A stretch of DNA of 64,000 nt from Treponema sp. (lineage in GTDB: Bacteria > Spirochaetota > Spirochaetia > Treponematales > Breznakiellaceae), in NCBI GenBank assembly GCA_009787835.1, contig WQSN01000001.1, forward strand, positions 62,001 through 126,000, written 5' to 3'. The position numbers and the translations under genes are program-made. Below, piece by piece: positions 9,865 to 18,226 of the stretch. Numbering within the stretch: position 1 is the first letter of the stretch; the number at the start of each line of letters is the position of its first letter. Below the pieces are notes generated by a model. The model searched no databases. It was given only the letters and a program-made list of their open reading frames with translations, and was not told where the DNA came from.

Positions 9865-11136
9865 TTAATATTTTCCAATATCCCTGCGGCAAAACATGTC
9901 TTTAAAATCTATTGCGTTTACATTATTGTATGCGATTTTTAGAGCGTCTTCCAATGACTGCGCAATGGCGGTAACGCCGAGCACCCGCCCGCCCGCCGTG
10001 AAAAAAGCGCCGTCTTTGTATTCAGTTCCGCCATGGTATATGATCGCATCTCCATTTTTTGACGAGCCTGTTTCATTTAATCCATCAATAACATATCCTG
10101 TTTTATATGAAGACGGATATCCTCCGCTTGCGAGAATCACGCAGGCTGCATGATTATCTGTCCAGCTTATGTTAATATCAGCTAACTTTTCGTCTGTTAC
10201 GGCTTCCATTATTTCAAGCAGATCAGTCTCAAGCAGCGGGAGTATGACTTGTGTTTCCGGGTCTCCGAAACGGCAGTTGTATTCAATCACCATCGGACCG
10301 CGCGGCGTGAGCATAAGGCCGAAATACAGGCAGCCTTTAAACGGGCATCCTTCTTTCCGCATAGCGCGTATTGTCGGCAGGAAGATTTTTTCATTGCATA
10401 AAAGCTCTATTTCTTTTGTATAGTGCGGATTGGGAGCTATTACGCCCATGCCGCCCGTATTGGGACCTTTGTTTCCGTCAAAAGCGCGTTTGTGATCCAT
10501 TGATGAAACAACAGGTTTAATGTTTTTTCCGTCTGTAAAGGCAAGCACAGAAACCTCATTACCCGCAAGATATTCTTCAATTACAATGCTGTTTCCGCTT
10601 GATCCGAACTTCTTTTCGCACATGACGGCGTTAATTGCGTTTAACGCTTCATCAGTGTCAGCTGCAATTATAACTCCCTTGCCCAGCGCAAGTCCGTCCG
10701 CTTTTATTACCAGGGGGAATGAAACATTATCCTGTTTCACATAATCGGCGGCTTTATCTGCGTCGCTGAATATCTCGTAAGAAGCGGTCGGGATGCCGTA
10801 TTTTTTCATTAATTCTTTCGCGAAAATCTTGCTGCTTTCTATCCGTGCCGCCGCCTTGTTTGGTCCGAAACAGCGAATCTTCTTTTCCTCTAACGCGTCT
10901 ACCGTGCCTGCGGCAAGCGGATCATCCGGCGCGACAACAATATAATCAATTTTATTCTTCAAAGTAAACTCAAGCATTGCGGGAATATCTGTTGATTTAA
11001 CAGGTGCGTTTTGTGCATCCCGCCCGATGCCGCCGTTTCCGGGAGCCGCGTATAATTGGCTGATGCGCCTGTTTTTTTTTAAGGCCTTAATAATTGCGTG
11101 CTCTCTGCCGCCGCTTCCTATTACCAGTACTTTCAT
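9865..11136 (-). CDS. purD: Phosphoribosylamine-glycine ligase PurD (GAR synthetase)
   Basis: Second step of purine synthesis: joins glycine to phosphoribosylamine using ATP. The N-terminus MKVLVIGSGGREHAI is diagnostic. It is followed by the ATP-grasp domain with KADGLALGKGVIIA (about residues 145-158), the GPNTGGMG loop and the metal-binding EYNCRFGDPETQ. Length 423, as usual. The ATG at 11136 overlaps the end of purN by one base, showing tight coupling. Last pur gene of the cluster purE-F-M-N-D. Confidence 0.97.
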   Translation of the reverse strand: MKVLVIGSGGREHAIIKALKKNRRISQLYAAPGNGGIGRDAQNAPVKSTDIPAMLEFTLKNKIDYIVVAPDDPLAAGTVDALEEKKIRCFGPNKAAARIESSKIFAKELMKKYGIPTASYEIFSDADKAADYVKQDNVSFPLVIKADGLALGKGVIIAADTDEALNAINAVMCEKKFGSSGNSIVIEEYLAGNEVSVLAFTDGKNIKPVVSSMDHKRAFDGNKGPNTGGMGVIAPNPHYTKEIELLCNEKIFLPTIRAMRKEGCPFKGCLYFGLMLTPRGPMVIEYNCRFGDPETQVILPLLETDLLEIMEAVTDEKLADINISWTDNHAACVILASGGYPSSYKTGYVIDGLNETGSSKNGDAIIYHGGTEYKDGAFFTAGGRVLGVTAIAQSLEDALKIAYNNVNAIDFKDMFCRRDIGKY

Positions 11137-11732
11137 TAAATAATCTCTCCCCTGCAGAACATTTCTACCGCTTTAGGCAGTATGATATGCTCGGCTTCCT
11201 GCATAACGCGCTTTTGCAATGTTTCAGGTGTGTCTCCAGGCAAAACATCAACCGCTTTCTGAAGGATGATTTTACCGCCGTCTATTACTTCATTTACAAG
11301 ATGAACAGTAGCGCCTGATACTTTAACGCCGTATTCAAGAGCGGCTTCGTGAACGCGCAGTCCGTAATAACCTTTGCCGCAGAAGGACGGTATTAGCGAA
11401 GGATGCACATTGATAATTCTGTTTTTGTATGTTTTCAGCGTTTTCTGTCCCAGAATGCAAAGAAATCCGGCAAGGACAACAAGGCTGATATTATTTTCAG
11501 CTAACGCACCGGATACCGCTTCGTCAAAACCGGAAAGCTGCGCGTATTTTTTTCTATCTATCGTGATTGTTTTAAGTCCTGCATCTTCCGCCCGTTTGAG
11601 GGCCAATACTCCTGCTCTTGAAGAAATTACCAAAGACAGTTCCCCTCCGCCCAATTCATTCTTTTTCCATGAATCAATTAAAGCCTGAAGATTTGTCCCG
11701 CCTCCGCTTACCAATACCGCAATTTTTATCAT
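11136..11732 (-). CDS. purN: Phosphoribosylglycinamide formyltransferase PurN
   Basis: Third step of purine synthesis: transfers a formyl group from 10-formyl-THF to GAR. The N-terminus MIKIAVLVSGGGTNLQALI carries the phosphate-binding SGGGTNL loop. The catalytic Asn and His are in NVHPSLIPSF, and the conserved Asp is in VNEVIDGGKII. The stretch PSFCGKGYYGLRVHEA is typical. Length 198. The ATG lies 7 bp after the purM stop and has no strong ribosome-binding site, so translation is probably coupled to purM. Confidence 0.96.
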   Translation of the reverse strand: MIKIAVLVSGGGTNLQALIDSWKKNELGGGELSLVISSRAGVLALKRAEDAGLKTITIDRKKYAQLSGFDEAVSGALAENNISLVVLAGFLCILGQKTLKTYKNRIINVHPSLIPSFCGKGYYGLRVHEAALEYGVKVSGATVHLVNEVIDGGKIILQKAVDVLPGDTPETLQKRVMQEAEHIILPKAVEMFCRGEII

Positions 11733-11739
11733 AATTATT

Positions 11740-12783
11740 TTATATAATTTTTACTCCGGAAAACCCTTCGCGTATTTCACCAATTATCGCGGCTTTTTCG
11801 CCGAAAGGCTGCAAAATACGGACAGTTTCTCCGGCATTTTCAGGCGCGGTGATCACGCACATACCTACTCCCATATTGTATGTGTTGAACATGTCCCTTT
11901 CACTGATATTTCCCGCCTCTGCTATTAAACTGAAAATTGCAGGAGTTTCAATTTTTTCCCTTTGAATAACAGCACCGATATTTTCACTGAACGCGCGTGG
12001 AATATTCTCATAAAAACCTCCGCCTGTTATGTGACATATTGATCTGACGGGAATTTTATTTAAAAGTTCCAATACAGGTTTAACATAAATTTTTGTTGGA
12101 ATTAAAAGTTCTTCGCCCAATGTTCTGCCAAGTTCAATATAATGTTTATCGAGCATTTTCGCATTTGTGTCTATTCCGAAAACTTTCCGGGTAAGAGAAA
12201 ATCCGTTTGAATGTACGCCGTTTGAAAAAAGAGCGATTACCGCATCGCCTTTTTTTACATTATTTTTATCGGGTATCCTGGATTTTTCCACAATACCCAC
12301 GGAAAAACCCGCAATATCATATTCATCATCAGGCATCATACCGGGATGTTCAGCTGTCTCGCCTCCGACAAGAGCGCATCCTGCCTGTACGCATCCTTCT
12401 GCGACACCTGAAACAATTTGTTCAACTTTTTTCGGTAAATTTTTTCCCATTGCAATGTAATCAAGAAAAAAAAGCGGTTTAGCTCCTGCGCAGATTATAT
12501 CGTTCACGCACATTGCGACGCAGTCAATACCTATTGTATTGTGCTTGTCCATCAACATTGCAATCTTTAACTTGGTGCCGACACCGTCAGTTCCGGAAAC
12601 CAGAACCGGTTCAGAATCTCCTGTTTTTGGAAGAGCGAATAATCCGCCGAACCCGCCAATGCCTTCAAGAAAGCCGGGAACTTTTGTGCGCTCAACATGT
12701 TTTTTAATTAACTCAACAGATCTGTAACCTGAAGTAACATCAACGCCTGCGGATTTATAACTTTCACTGTAACTGTTTTGCAT
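11740..12783 (-). CDS. purM: Phosphoribosylformylglycinamidine cyclo-ligase PurM (AIR synthetase)
   Basis: Fifth step of purine synthesis: ATP-dependent ring closure to AIR. It has the N-terminal GYRSVELIKKHVERT, the ATP-site segment SGTDGVGTKLKIA, the NDIICAGAKPLFFLDY core and the GGGFYENIPRA block. I start it at the ATG at 12783, one base after the purF stop, with GGAGAAG 9 nt upstream. An in-frame TTG at 12801 would add six residues but overlaps purF. Length 347 from the chosen start, as normal for the family. Confidence 0.96.
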   Translation of the reverse strand: MQNSYSESYKSAGVDVTSGYRSVELIKKHVERTKVPGFLEGIGGFGGLFALPKTGDSEPVLVSGTDGVGTKLKIAMLMDKHNTIGIDCVAMCVNDIICAGAKPLFFLDYIAMGKNLPKKVEQIVSGVAEGCVQAGCALVGGETAEHPGMMPDDEYDIAGFSVGIVEKSRIPDKNNVKKGDAVIALFSNGVHSNGFSLTRKVFGIDTNAKMLDKHYIELGRTLGEELLIPTKIYVKPVLELLNKIPVRSICHITGGGFYENIPRAFSENIGAVIQREKIETPAIFSLIAEAGNISERDMFNTYNMGVGMCVITAPENAGETVRILQPFGEKAAIIGEIREGFSGVKII

Positions 12784-12784
12784 A

Positions 12785-14212
12785 TTATACAGCTTCTCCA
12801 ATCTTCTGATCGTATTTGTTTTTGGGAGTTTCCGGAGGTTCAGGCACGGGATAAACGCCTGTAAAGCAGCCCGCGCAAAAACTGCATTTTGCGTTTTCCG
12901 CTATTTTTGTCACATTGTTAATTGAAAGATATCCAAGACTGTCTGCGCCCAGATATTTGCAAATTTCATCAACAGACATTTTACAGGCGATTAGATTATC
13001 CCGGCTGTCGATATCTGTGCCGAAATAGCAAGGGTTTACAAACGGCGGAGAAGAAATTCTTAAATGAATTTCCCTGGCGCCTGTATCACGTAACAGCCCG
13101 ACAATCCTGCGCATTGTAGTCCCCCGCACAATTGAATCGTCTATCAGAACAACGCGCTTGTCTTTGACAGTAACTTCGATGGGATTCAATTTTATCCGCA
13201 CTGAATAATCGCGCTCTTCCTGGGAAGGCTGAATAAAAGTGCGGCCGATATAGCGGTTTTTTACAAAACCTGTTCCGTAAGGAATGCCCGACTGGCGCGA
13301 ATAACCCAGCGCCGCGTCAAGACCGGAATCAGGCACTCCTATTACAACATCCGCCTGCACAGGATTTTCCAGCGCTAGAAATGAGCCTGCGCGCTGACGG
13401 GCTATATACACGCTTGCACCATCAATTACAGAGTCGGGACGGGCGAAATAGATATATTCAAACACGCACAAACCGCCCGGCTTTCCGCAGTGTGTCTTTA
13501 TGCTGCGCAGACCATCTTTGCCGGCAACGACAACTTCACCTGGTTCTATATCACGTACAAATTCCGCGCCGATGCTGTCCAGAGCGCAGCTTTCAGATGC
13601 GAAAATAATATTGCCTCCAAGAGAGCCGATACACAGAGGCCGGAAACCGTGAGGATCACGGACTGCCATAAGTTTTCCAGGCGACATAATAACAAGTGAA
13701 TACGCGCCCTTGAATTCTTCCATAGCCTGATCTACAGCGTCTTCTATCGAGTTAGCGCGTATCCTTTTTCTGGCAATGATATTAATCATTATTTCGGTGT
13801 CACTTGCTGTGTGAAATACAACGCCTTCATTCTGCAGCTTGCTTCGGAGTTCATACGCATTGACAAGGTTTCCGTTATGCGCAATCGCCATGGAACCCTT
13901 GATATACCTTACTACAAGCGGCTGCGCGCCGGAACGGCTTTTTAACTCTTTTGAAGAATAGCGCACATGTCCTATAGCCATATTACCCTTGCCGAGTTTC
14001 TCCAGCGTTTCTCTGGAAAAAACATCGGGAACAAGGCCAAGATCGCTATGGCATTGCATTACCCCGTCATTGCATACCGCAATTCCGCAGCTTTCCTGTC
14101 CCCTGTGCTGAAGGGCATAAAGAGCCAAATACGCCTGTGATGCTACATCCGTGTCTTTACTGCCTGAATATATTCCGAATACTCCGCATTTATCATGCAG
14201 GATTTTACTCAT
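12785..14212 (-). CDS. purF: Amidophosphoribosyltransferase PurF (Fe-S type)
   Basis: First committed step of purine synthesis: makes phosphoribosylamine from PRPP and glutamine. A short propeptide precedes the N-terminal nucleophile Cys9 (DKCGVFGIYSG), so self-cleavage before Cys9 is expected. The glutaminase domain has LQHRGQESCGI and GHVRYSS; the PRPP loop is VVLIDDSIVRGTTMR. C-terminal cysteines CSFCAGC (443-449), plus the CKMS Cys, match the Fe-S cluster ligands of the Bacillus-type enzyme, which is oxygen sensitive. Length 475. It is followed directly by purM and preceded by purE with a 24-bp gap. Confidence 0.97.
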   Translation of the reverse strand: MSKILHDKCGVFGIYSGSKDTDVASQAYLALYALQHRGQESCGIAVCNDGVMQCHSDLGLVPDVFSRETLEKLGKGNMAIGHVRYSSKELKSRSGAQPLVVRYIKGSMAIAHNGNLVNAYELRSKLQNEGVVFHTASDTEIMINIIARKRIRANSIEDAVDQAMEEFKGAYSLVIMSPGKLMAVRDPHGFRPLCIGSLGGNIIFASESCALDSIGAEFVRDIEPGEVVVAGKDGLRSIKTHCGKPGGLCVFEYIYFARPDSVIDGASVYIARQRAGSFLALENPVQADVVIGVPDSGLDAALGYSRQSGIPYGTGFVKNRYIGRTFIQPSQEERDYSVRIKLNPIEVTVKDKRVVLIDDSIVRGTTMRRIVGLLRDTGAREIHLRISSPPFVNPCYFGTDIDSRDNLIACKMSVDEICKYLGADSLGYLSINNVTKIAENAKCSFCAGCFTGVYPVPEPPETPKNKYDQKIGEAV

Positions 14213-14236
14213 TTTTATTTTATACTCCTGAAATTA

Positions 14237-14737
14237 TTAATTCTGGTTATTATTCAGCCTCTCCTGAAGTTTACTGTCTTTTTGCATTACATTCTCTGCC
14301 ATATTTAATTTCATTGCAGTAATTTTTTTTTCCAGAACATCATCGCTTACGGCGAGTATTTGCGTGGCAAGAATCGCAGCATTATCCGCGCCGTCAATCG
14401 CTACTGTCGCGACAGGAATTCCTGGAGGCATCTGAACCATCGCAAGAAGCGCGTCAATCCCGTCCAGTGAAGATTTTATTGGAACAGCGATAACCGGCAG
14501 CGTAGTATTCGCCGCGACAACTCCCGCAAGATGAGCGGCCATACCTGCGGCTGCAATAACCACTCCAAATCCGTTTTTCCGGGCGTTTGCGGCGAAATCC
14601 ATTACAATGGAAGGCGTGCGGTGTGCGCTCATTATATGCGCCTCAAATGGTATATCAAAGTCCTTTAATTTTTTAAAAACCTTATCAATTACCGGCAAGT
14701 CAGTGTCGCTTCCAATGATAACCGCAACCTTTTTCAT
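14237..14737 (-). CDS. purE: N5-carboxyaminoimidazole ribonucleotide mutase PurE
   Basis: Rearranges N5-CAIR to CAIR (class I), or carboxylates AIR directly (class II, found in some spirochaetes). It has the GSDTD phosphate loop (9-13), the SAHRTP motif (38-43) and AAAGMAAHLAGVVA. No purK is in the window, so a class II, CO2-using enzyme of the type known from Treponema is possible; the sequence alone does not decide it. Length 166. First gene of the minus-strand purine run, with a good ribosome-binding site (CGGAGG) before the ATG. Confidence 0.95.
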   Translation of the reverse strand: MKKVAVIIGSDTDLPVIDKVFKKLKDFDIPFEAHIMSAHRTPSIVMDFAANARKNGFGVVIAAAGMAAHLAGVVAANTTLPVIAVPIKSSLDGIDALLAMVQMPPGIPVATVAIDGADNAAILATQILAVSDDVLEKKITAMKLNMAENVMQKDSKLQERLNNNQN

Positions 14738-14764
14738 AAAGCCTCCGATTCAATTCATAAAATA

Positions 14765-14773
14765 ACTATACCA
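14765..14773 (-). promoter_or_regulatory. Possible extended -10 promoter for purE
   Basis: On the minus strand TGGTATAGT is an extended -10 (TGnTATAnT) about 28 nt before the purE ATG. No convincing -35 was found. The leader retains a Shine-Dalgarno site. No purine riboswitch core was seen. Confidence 0.45.
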
Positions 14774-14824
14774 TTCTATTTGCAATTTGGATACCGCGAA
14801 AACAGAAACATCCTGTAAAAACCA

Positions 14825-14853
14825 TTCACAATTTATTAATTATTATGTAATAT
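14825..14853 (+). promoter_or_regulatory. Predicted promoter of the GH3 lipoprotein gene
   Basis: -35 TTCACA (14825-14830), 17-nt spacer, -10 TAATAT (14848-14853). The -10 ends 5 nt before the GTG start at 14859, so transcription should begin at the start codon itself. Confidence 0.5.
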
Positions 14854-14858
14854 GACAT

Positions 14859-16058
14859 GTGCGGTTTACATTAATATTTATTTTTTGTCTGATCATTTTA
14901 CCCGGTTGTGAAAAACGCGAATCTGTTAACCCGATCATTACGGATGTTTACGAAATGACATCTGAATCTGAAGAAATTATTTTAGTTAATCCCATTCAAA
15001 CAAGAGCGGAAAACATTGCTTCTTTAATGGATGACAAGCTGCTTGCCGCGCAGGTTCTTATCTGCGGAATTGACGGCAGAGGCGTGCTGCCGCCTCATAT
15101 TTCCGAATTGCTTGATGAATGCCCGGCAGGCGGGATAATGTTTTTCAGATATAATCTTGATACGGATAATGACTCAATAATCAATTTACTTTCAACGACA
15201 TCATTATTCATTACGGAAAGAACCGGCATTCCTCCCTTTTTGGCTGTGGATCATGAAGGCGGAACTGTAAACCGTTTTTCGCGCGGTGTGGCAGCGCTGC
15301 CTGATGCGTCTTCTTATTGGCAGTTATGCCTTGCAGAGGGAAGATATAAAGCTCTTTTAAAAATTGCATCTGACAGTTTAAAAGCCGCCAGGGAAATCAG
15401 CAATTTGGGTTTTAACCTGAATTTCGCTCCTGTAGCAGAACACCTGAATATTAATAACAGTTATTTTCTGGACAGCCGGTCATACGGACCTGATGTATCC
15501 TTTGTTTCAGCCGCCGCCTCCGTATTTATCCGCAGAATGGAACAGGCAGGAGTGTTATGTGTCATCAAGCATTTTCCGGGCAGCGCGGGGATCGATCCAC
15601 ATTATTCAGCGTCAGTAATAAACGGAAACAAGGAAGAGCTTGACAGTCTGGTTTATCCGTTCGCGTTAACCATCAGAAACGGAGCGAGAGCGGTAATGGT
15701 TGCGCATACTGCGGTTCCGGAAATTGATGCGAATATCGCAAGCCTTTCAAAAGCCGTTATGCAAAACTGGCTGAGGGATGAACTTGGTTTCAGCGGCATA
15801 GTGATTAGCGATGATTTCGCGATGGCGTCCGCCGGAGGCTTAAGATCGGAGCAGGCGGCTGTTAATTCTATCGCAGCCGGAGCAGATATGATTCTTGTAT
15901 GGCCCGCCGATATAACAAGAACGCACAGGGAATTGATTTCCGCTCTTGATGACGGACGGCTTTCAAGACACAGGCTGCGCGAAGCCGTACAGCGGATTAT
16001 CTATGAAAAAATTAGAATGAATATTTTGAAAAGTAATGATGAACAGCTTCCTGAATAG
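14859..16058 (+). CDS. Glycoside hydrolase family 3 lipoprotein (NagZ-like)
   Basis: A predicted lipoprotein: signal MRFTLIFIFCLIILPGC with a lipobox ending in Cys17. A GH3 beta-N-acetylhexosaminidase domain follows. Visible landmarks are FLAVDHEGGTVNRF, the KHFPG block (about residues 228-232) and the catalytic nucleophile Asp in VISDDFAMAS. In NagZ the flexible loop reads KHFPGHGxxxxDSH; here it is KHFPGSAGIDPHYS, shorter but with an Asp and a His kept. The likely role is trimming of GlcNAc from murein or other glycans at the cell surface. The start is GTG; a stop codon lies two codons upstream in frame, so no other start fits. No Shine-Dalgarno site. The RluA-type gene follows after 8 bp. 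Confidence 0.88.
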   Translation: MRFTLIFIFCLIILPGCEKRESVNPIITDVYEMTSESEEIILVNPIQTRAENIASLMDDKLLAAQVLICGIDGRGVLPPHISELLDECPAGGIMFFRYNLDTDNDSIINLLSTTSLFITERTGIPPFLAVDHEGGTVNRFSRGVAALPDASSYWQLCLAEGRYKALLKIASDSLKAAREISNLGFNLNFAPVAEHLNINNSYFLDSRSYGPDVSFVSAAASVFIRRMEQAGVLCVIKHFPGSAGIDPHYSASVINGNKEELDSLVYPFALTIRNGARAVMVAHTAVPEIDANIASLSKAVMQNWLRDELGFSGIVISDDFAMASAGGLRSEQAAVNSIAAGADMILVWPADITRTHRELISALDDGRLSRHRLREAVQRIIYEKIRMNILKSNDEQLPE

Positions 16059-16066
16059 AAAAATAT

Positions 16067-16801
16067 ATGACGAAAAATACCAATGAATTATTGCCTTTCC
16101 AGTCCCGCATACTCTATCAAAGTGAAGCGTGTGTTGTAATAAACAAACGCATTGGCGAGGCTGTTGAAGGCGCTCAGAAAAACATGATAAATCTGAAAGC
16201 AAATCTGGCAGCATACATAAAAACAGAATTGATTGAAGCTGTTAACAGGCTTGATGTTCCTGTAACAGGCTGCGCCCTGTTTGCGCTTACAAAACCTTCT
16301 CTTTCATTCCTTGGCAGTGCTTTCTCGGAATCTCTGTCTGTAAAGAAAATTTATTGGGCAATTGTAGAAAAATCTTCAAGCGCCGCAAAACAGCCTGAAA
16401 GCGGAGAACTTGTTCACTGGATTGAAACAGGTTCAGCCGTTAATAAATCATTTGCACATAACGAATGCGGCATGGATTCAGGCAGCCGGGAACGAAAGAA
16501 GGCGATCCTGCGCTACAGGATAACCGGTGAAGGAAAAAATTATCTTTTTACTGAAATTGAATTAATTTCCGGAAGGCATCATCAGATACGGGCGCAGTTT
16601 GCCGCTATAGGACTGCACATTAAGGGCGACTTAAAATACGGCGCCAAACGAAGCGAAAAAGACGGCGGAATCCGCCTTCATGCCCGTTTTCTGGCGTTCC
16701 CAAATCCTGTGAATGAAAATGATTTAATCAGCGTAACAGCGGATCCGCCTGCAATGGATAATCTTTGGCAGGCGTTTACTGTCAATCATTTATCGCCATA
16801 A
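16067..16801 (+). CDS. RluA-family RNA pseudouridine synthase
   Basis: A 244-residue pseudouridine synthase. The catalytic motif is NRLDVPVTG (Asp about residue 62), in place of the common HRLDxxTSG. The family block SGRHHQIRAQFAAIGLHIKGDLKYGA lies at about 180-205. There is no S4 domain, and the protein is short, as in single-domain members. The target RNA cannot be told from sequence. It starts 8 bp after the GH3 gene and overlaps the convergent LarA-like gene by 12 bp at its 3' end. Confidence 0.88.
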   Translation: MTKNTNELLPFQSRILYQSEACVVINKRIGEAVEGAQKNMINLKANLAAYIKTELIEAVNRLDVPVTGCALFALTKPSLSFLGSAFSESLSVKKIYWAIVEKSSSAAKQPESGELVHWIETGSAVNKSFAHNECGMDSGSRERKKAILRYRITGEGKNYLFTEIELISGRHHQIRAQFAAIGLHIKGDLKYGAKRSEKDGGIRLHARFLAFPNPVNENDLISVTADPPAMDNLWQAFTVNHLSP

Positions 16802-18142
16802 ACCAAGAGCCGGATTGGGAACAAAGAAAATTTTCTCTCCTCCGGAAAGGATATTCCAGCCTGAATTCAATTTTGTTATATCATAATGTTCCTGCGCTTC
16901 TTTCAGACTGCCCCATTCAAAGCCAACAGATTCAATTTCCTTTCGCGTTAAACCTGAACCTTTACCGGGAGCCTCGCTGTAAGTACAGTAACGGACGGTA
17001 AAACGTCCTTCGCTGGAGCCATGTATCAGATGGGCTGCGGCGCTTAAATTTTCGTTTAAATCCGTATTTTCCGCCGCTTTGGCGATAATTTCATTTCGCG
17101 GTCTGTATCCGTATTTACGGATTAAAGAGTCCATTCCTAAATCTTCTCCAAACCGTTCGAGTCCTGGTGCGAGGATCAAAAGCTCACCGCCATCCGCTAT
17201 CGCCATTCGTGTACGGTAGATTGCCTTGTTCCCCAGCCATGTAGTGCGGTATTCTTCAGGTTCCAGATAAACAACCGCTTTGTTAACTCGCTCGTTTAAA
17301 GTGTTAACATTGACCTCAGCTGAAAGCGCGGCGGCTTTTTCAAAACATTCCCTGCCAAAACCTATAAATAATCCCCTGACAGCCAGCGACCCTCGCGCCT
17401 TCCCTTTTGCTTCCGCTTCGCTGTTTGTCCTCGCGCTGACTACAGTAAGAACCCATAATACAGGCGGAAGCTCATTTGAATAACGGCGCAATCCCTCGTC
17501 GAAAAGCGCGCGGACAGGAGTATCAGCCATGCCCATTATTTTTTCCATTCCGTACGCAGCGCCAGCAAAATGACTTTTATCAATTGCTTCCTTACCGCCT
17601 GTTCCTACAAAAATATTTTTGGCATGGTTGGCCATACCAGCTACTTCATGCGGCACTACCTGCCCGATTGATAAAATTAATGAAAAGCCATCCTCTTTTT
17701 TGCGCAGTAATTTATTTACCTGTACAGGCCAGTCGTAACACACAGCTCCCGAGCATGCCTTCTCTACCCAATCCGCTTCAAGCCTGCCCAACTCTGACAC
17801 ATCATTGCGCCAGTCGTGAACCAGAAATTTATCTTTGGGCGTACCTGGAAACATTCTGTTTAACTGCGCATCTGTCATTGCCATGTGTGTTCCAAGAGCG
17901 GGAAGCACAGCGCCCAATTTATTTCTGCTGTTTGAATCAGACAACCTGCACGAAGCAATACCGGTTAAAAATCCCGCCCTTGAATGAAAGCGGGTAATAT
18001 CAGGAGGCAATATAATAACGGGACCCGCGTTGTTGATATCCGCCAAAGCCTCTGAAAGCGCCTGTGAGAGAAGTTCATCAAGCTCATCATCACAAAGATC
18101 GGAAGCTGAACATCCTTTTGCAATATAGGTTTTTTCAATCAT
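16790..18142 (-). CDS. LarA-superfamily enzyme (nickel-pincer racemase/epimerase type)
   Basis: A 450-residue member of the lactate-racemase (LarA) superfamily. Landmarks are the N-terminal nucleotide/substrate strand VIILPPDITRFHSRAG, the block PALGTHMAMTDAQLNRMFPG, the His-containing HDWRN and GQVVPHEVAGMANHAKNIFVG, which carries the His and Lys that hold the nickel-pincer cofactor in this family. LarA relatives include racemases and epimerases of several 2-hydroxy acids, among them, as I recall, a gluconate 2-epimerase. Divergent neighbour gnd, then kdgK and uxaC, make a sugar-acid substrate likely (inference). Cofactor genes larB, larC and larE are not in the window. TTGGAGG precedes the ATG. 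Confidence 0.85.
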   Translation of the reverse strand: MIEKTYIAKGCSASDLCDDELDELLSQALSEALADINNAGPVIILPPDITRFHSRAGFLTGIASCRLSDSNSRNKLGAVLPALGTHMAMTDAQLNRMFPGTPKDKFLVHDWRNDVSELGRLEADWVEKACSGAVCYDWPVQVNKLLRKKEDGFSLILSIGQVVPHEVAGMANHAKNIFVGTGGKEAIDKSHFAGAAYGMEKIMGMADTPVRALFDEGLRRYSNELPPVLWVLTVVSARTNSEAEAKGKARGSLAVRGLFIGFGRECFEKAAALSAEVNVNTLNERVNKAVVYLEPEEYRTTWLGNKAIYRTRMAIADGGELLILAPGLERFGEDLGMDSLIRKYGYRPRNEIIAKAAENTDLNENLSAAAHLIHGSSEGRFTVRYCTYSEAPGKGSGLTRKEIESVGFEWGSLKEAQEHYDITKLNSGWNILSGGEKIFFVPNPALGLWR

Positions 18143-18154
18143 AATACCTCCAAC

Positions 18155-18184
18155 TTGATTATAGGCATTAATATAATATATATT
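18155..18184 (+). promoter_or_regulatory. Predicted promoter of gnd
   Basis: -35 TTGATT (18155-18160), 18-nt spacer, -10 TATATT (18179-18184). Expected leader of about 36 nt, ending in the AGGAG ribosome-binding site before the ATG at 18227. Confidence 0.5.
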
Positions 18185-18226
18185 GGAATGGAAAAAAGAA
18201 ATACGCTCTATGATCAGGAGAATAAT

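Noticed and set aside
14738..14858. Purine riboswitch or PurR box upstream of purE
   Set aside because: Only about 28 nt separate the predicted -10 from the ATG, and no purine-aptamer core was seen.
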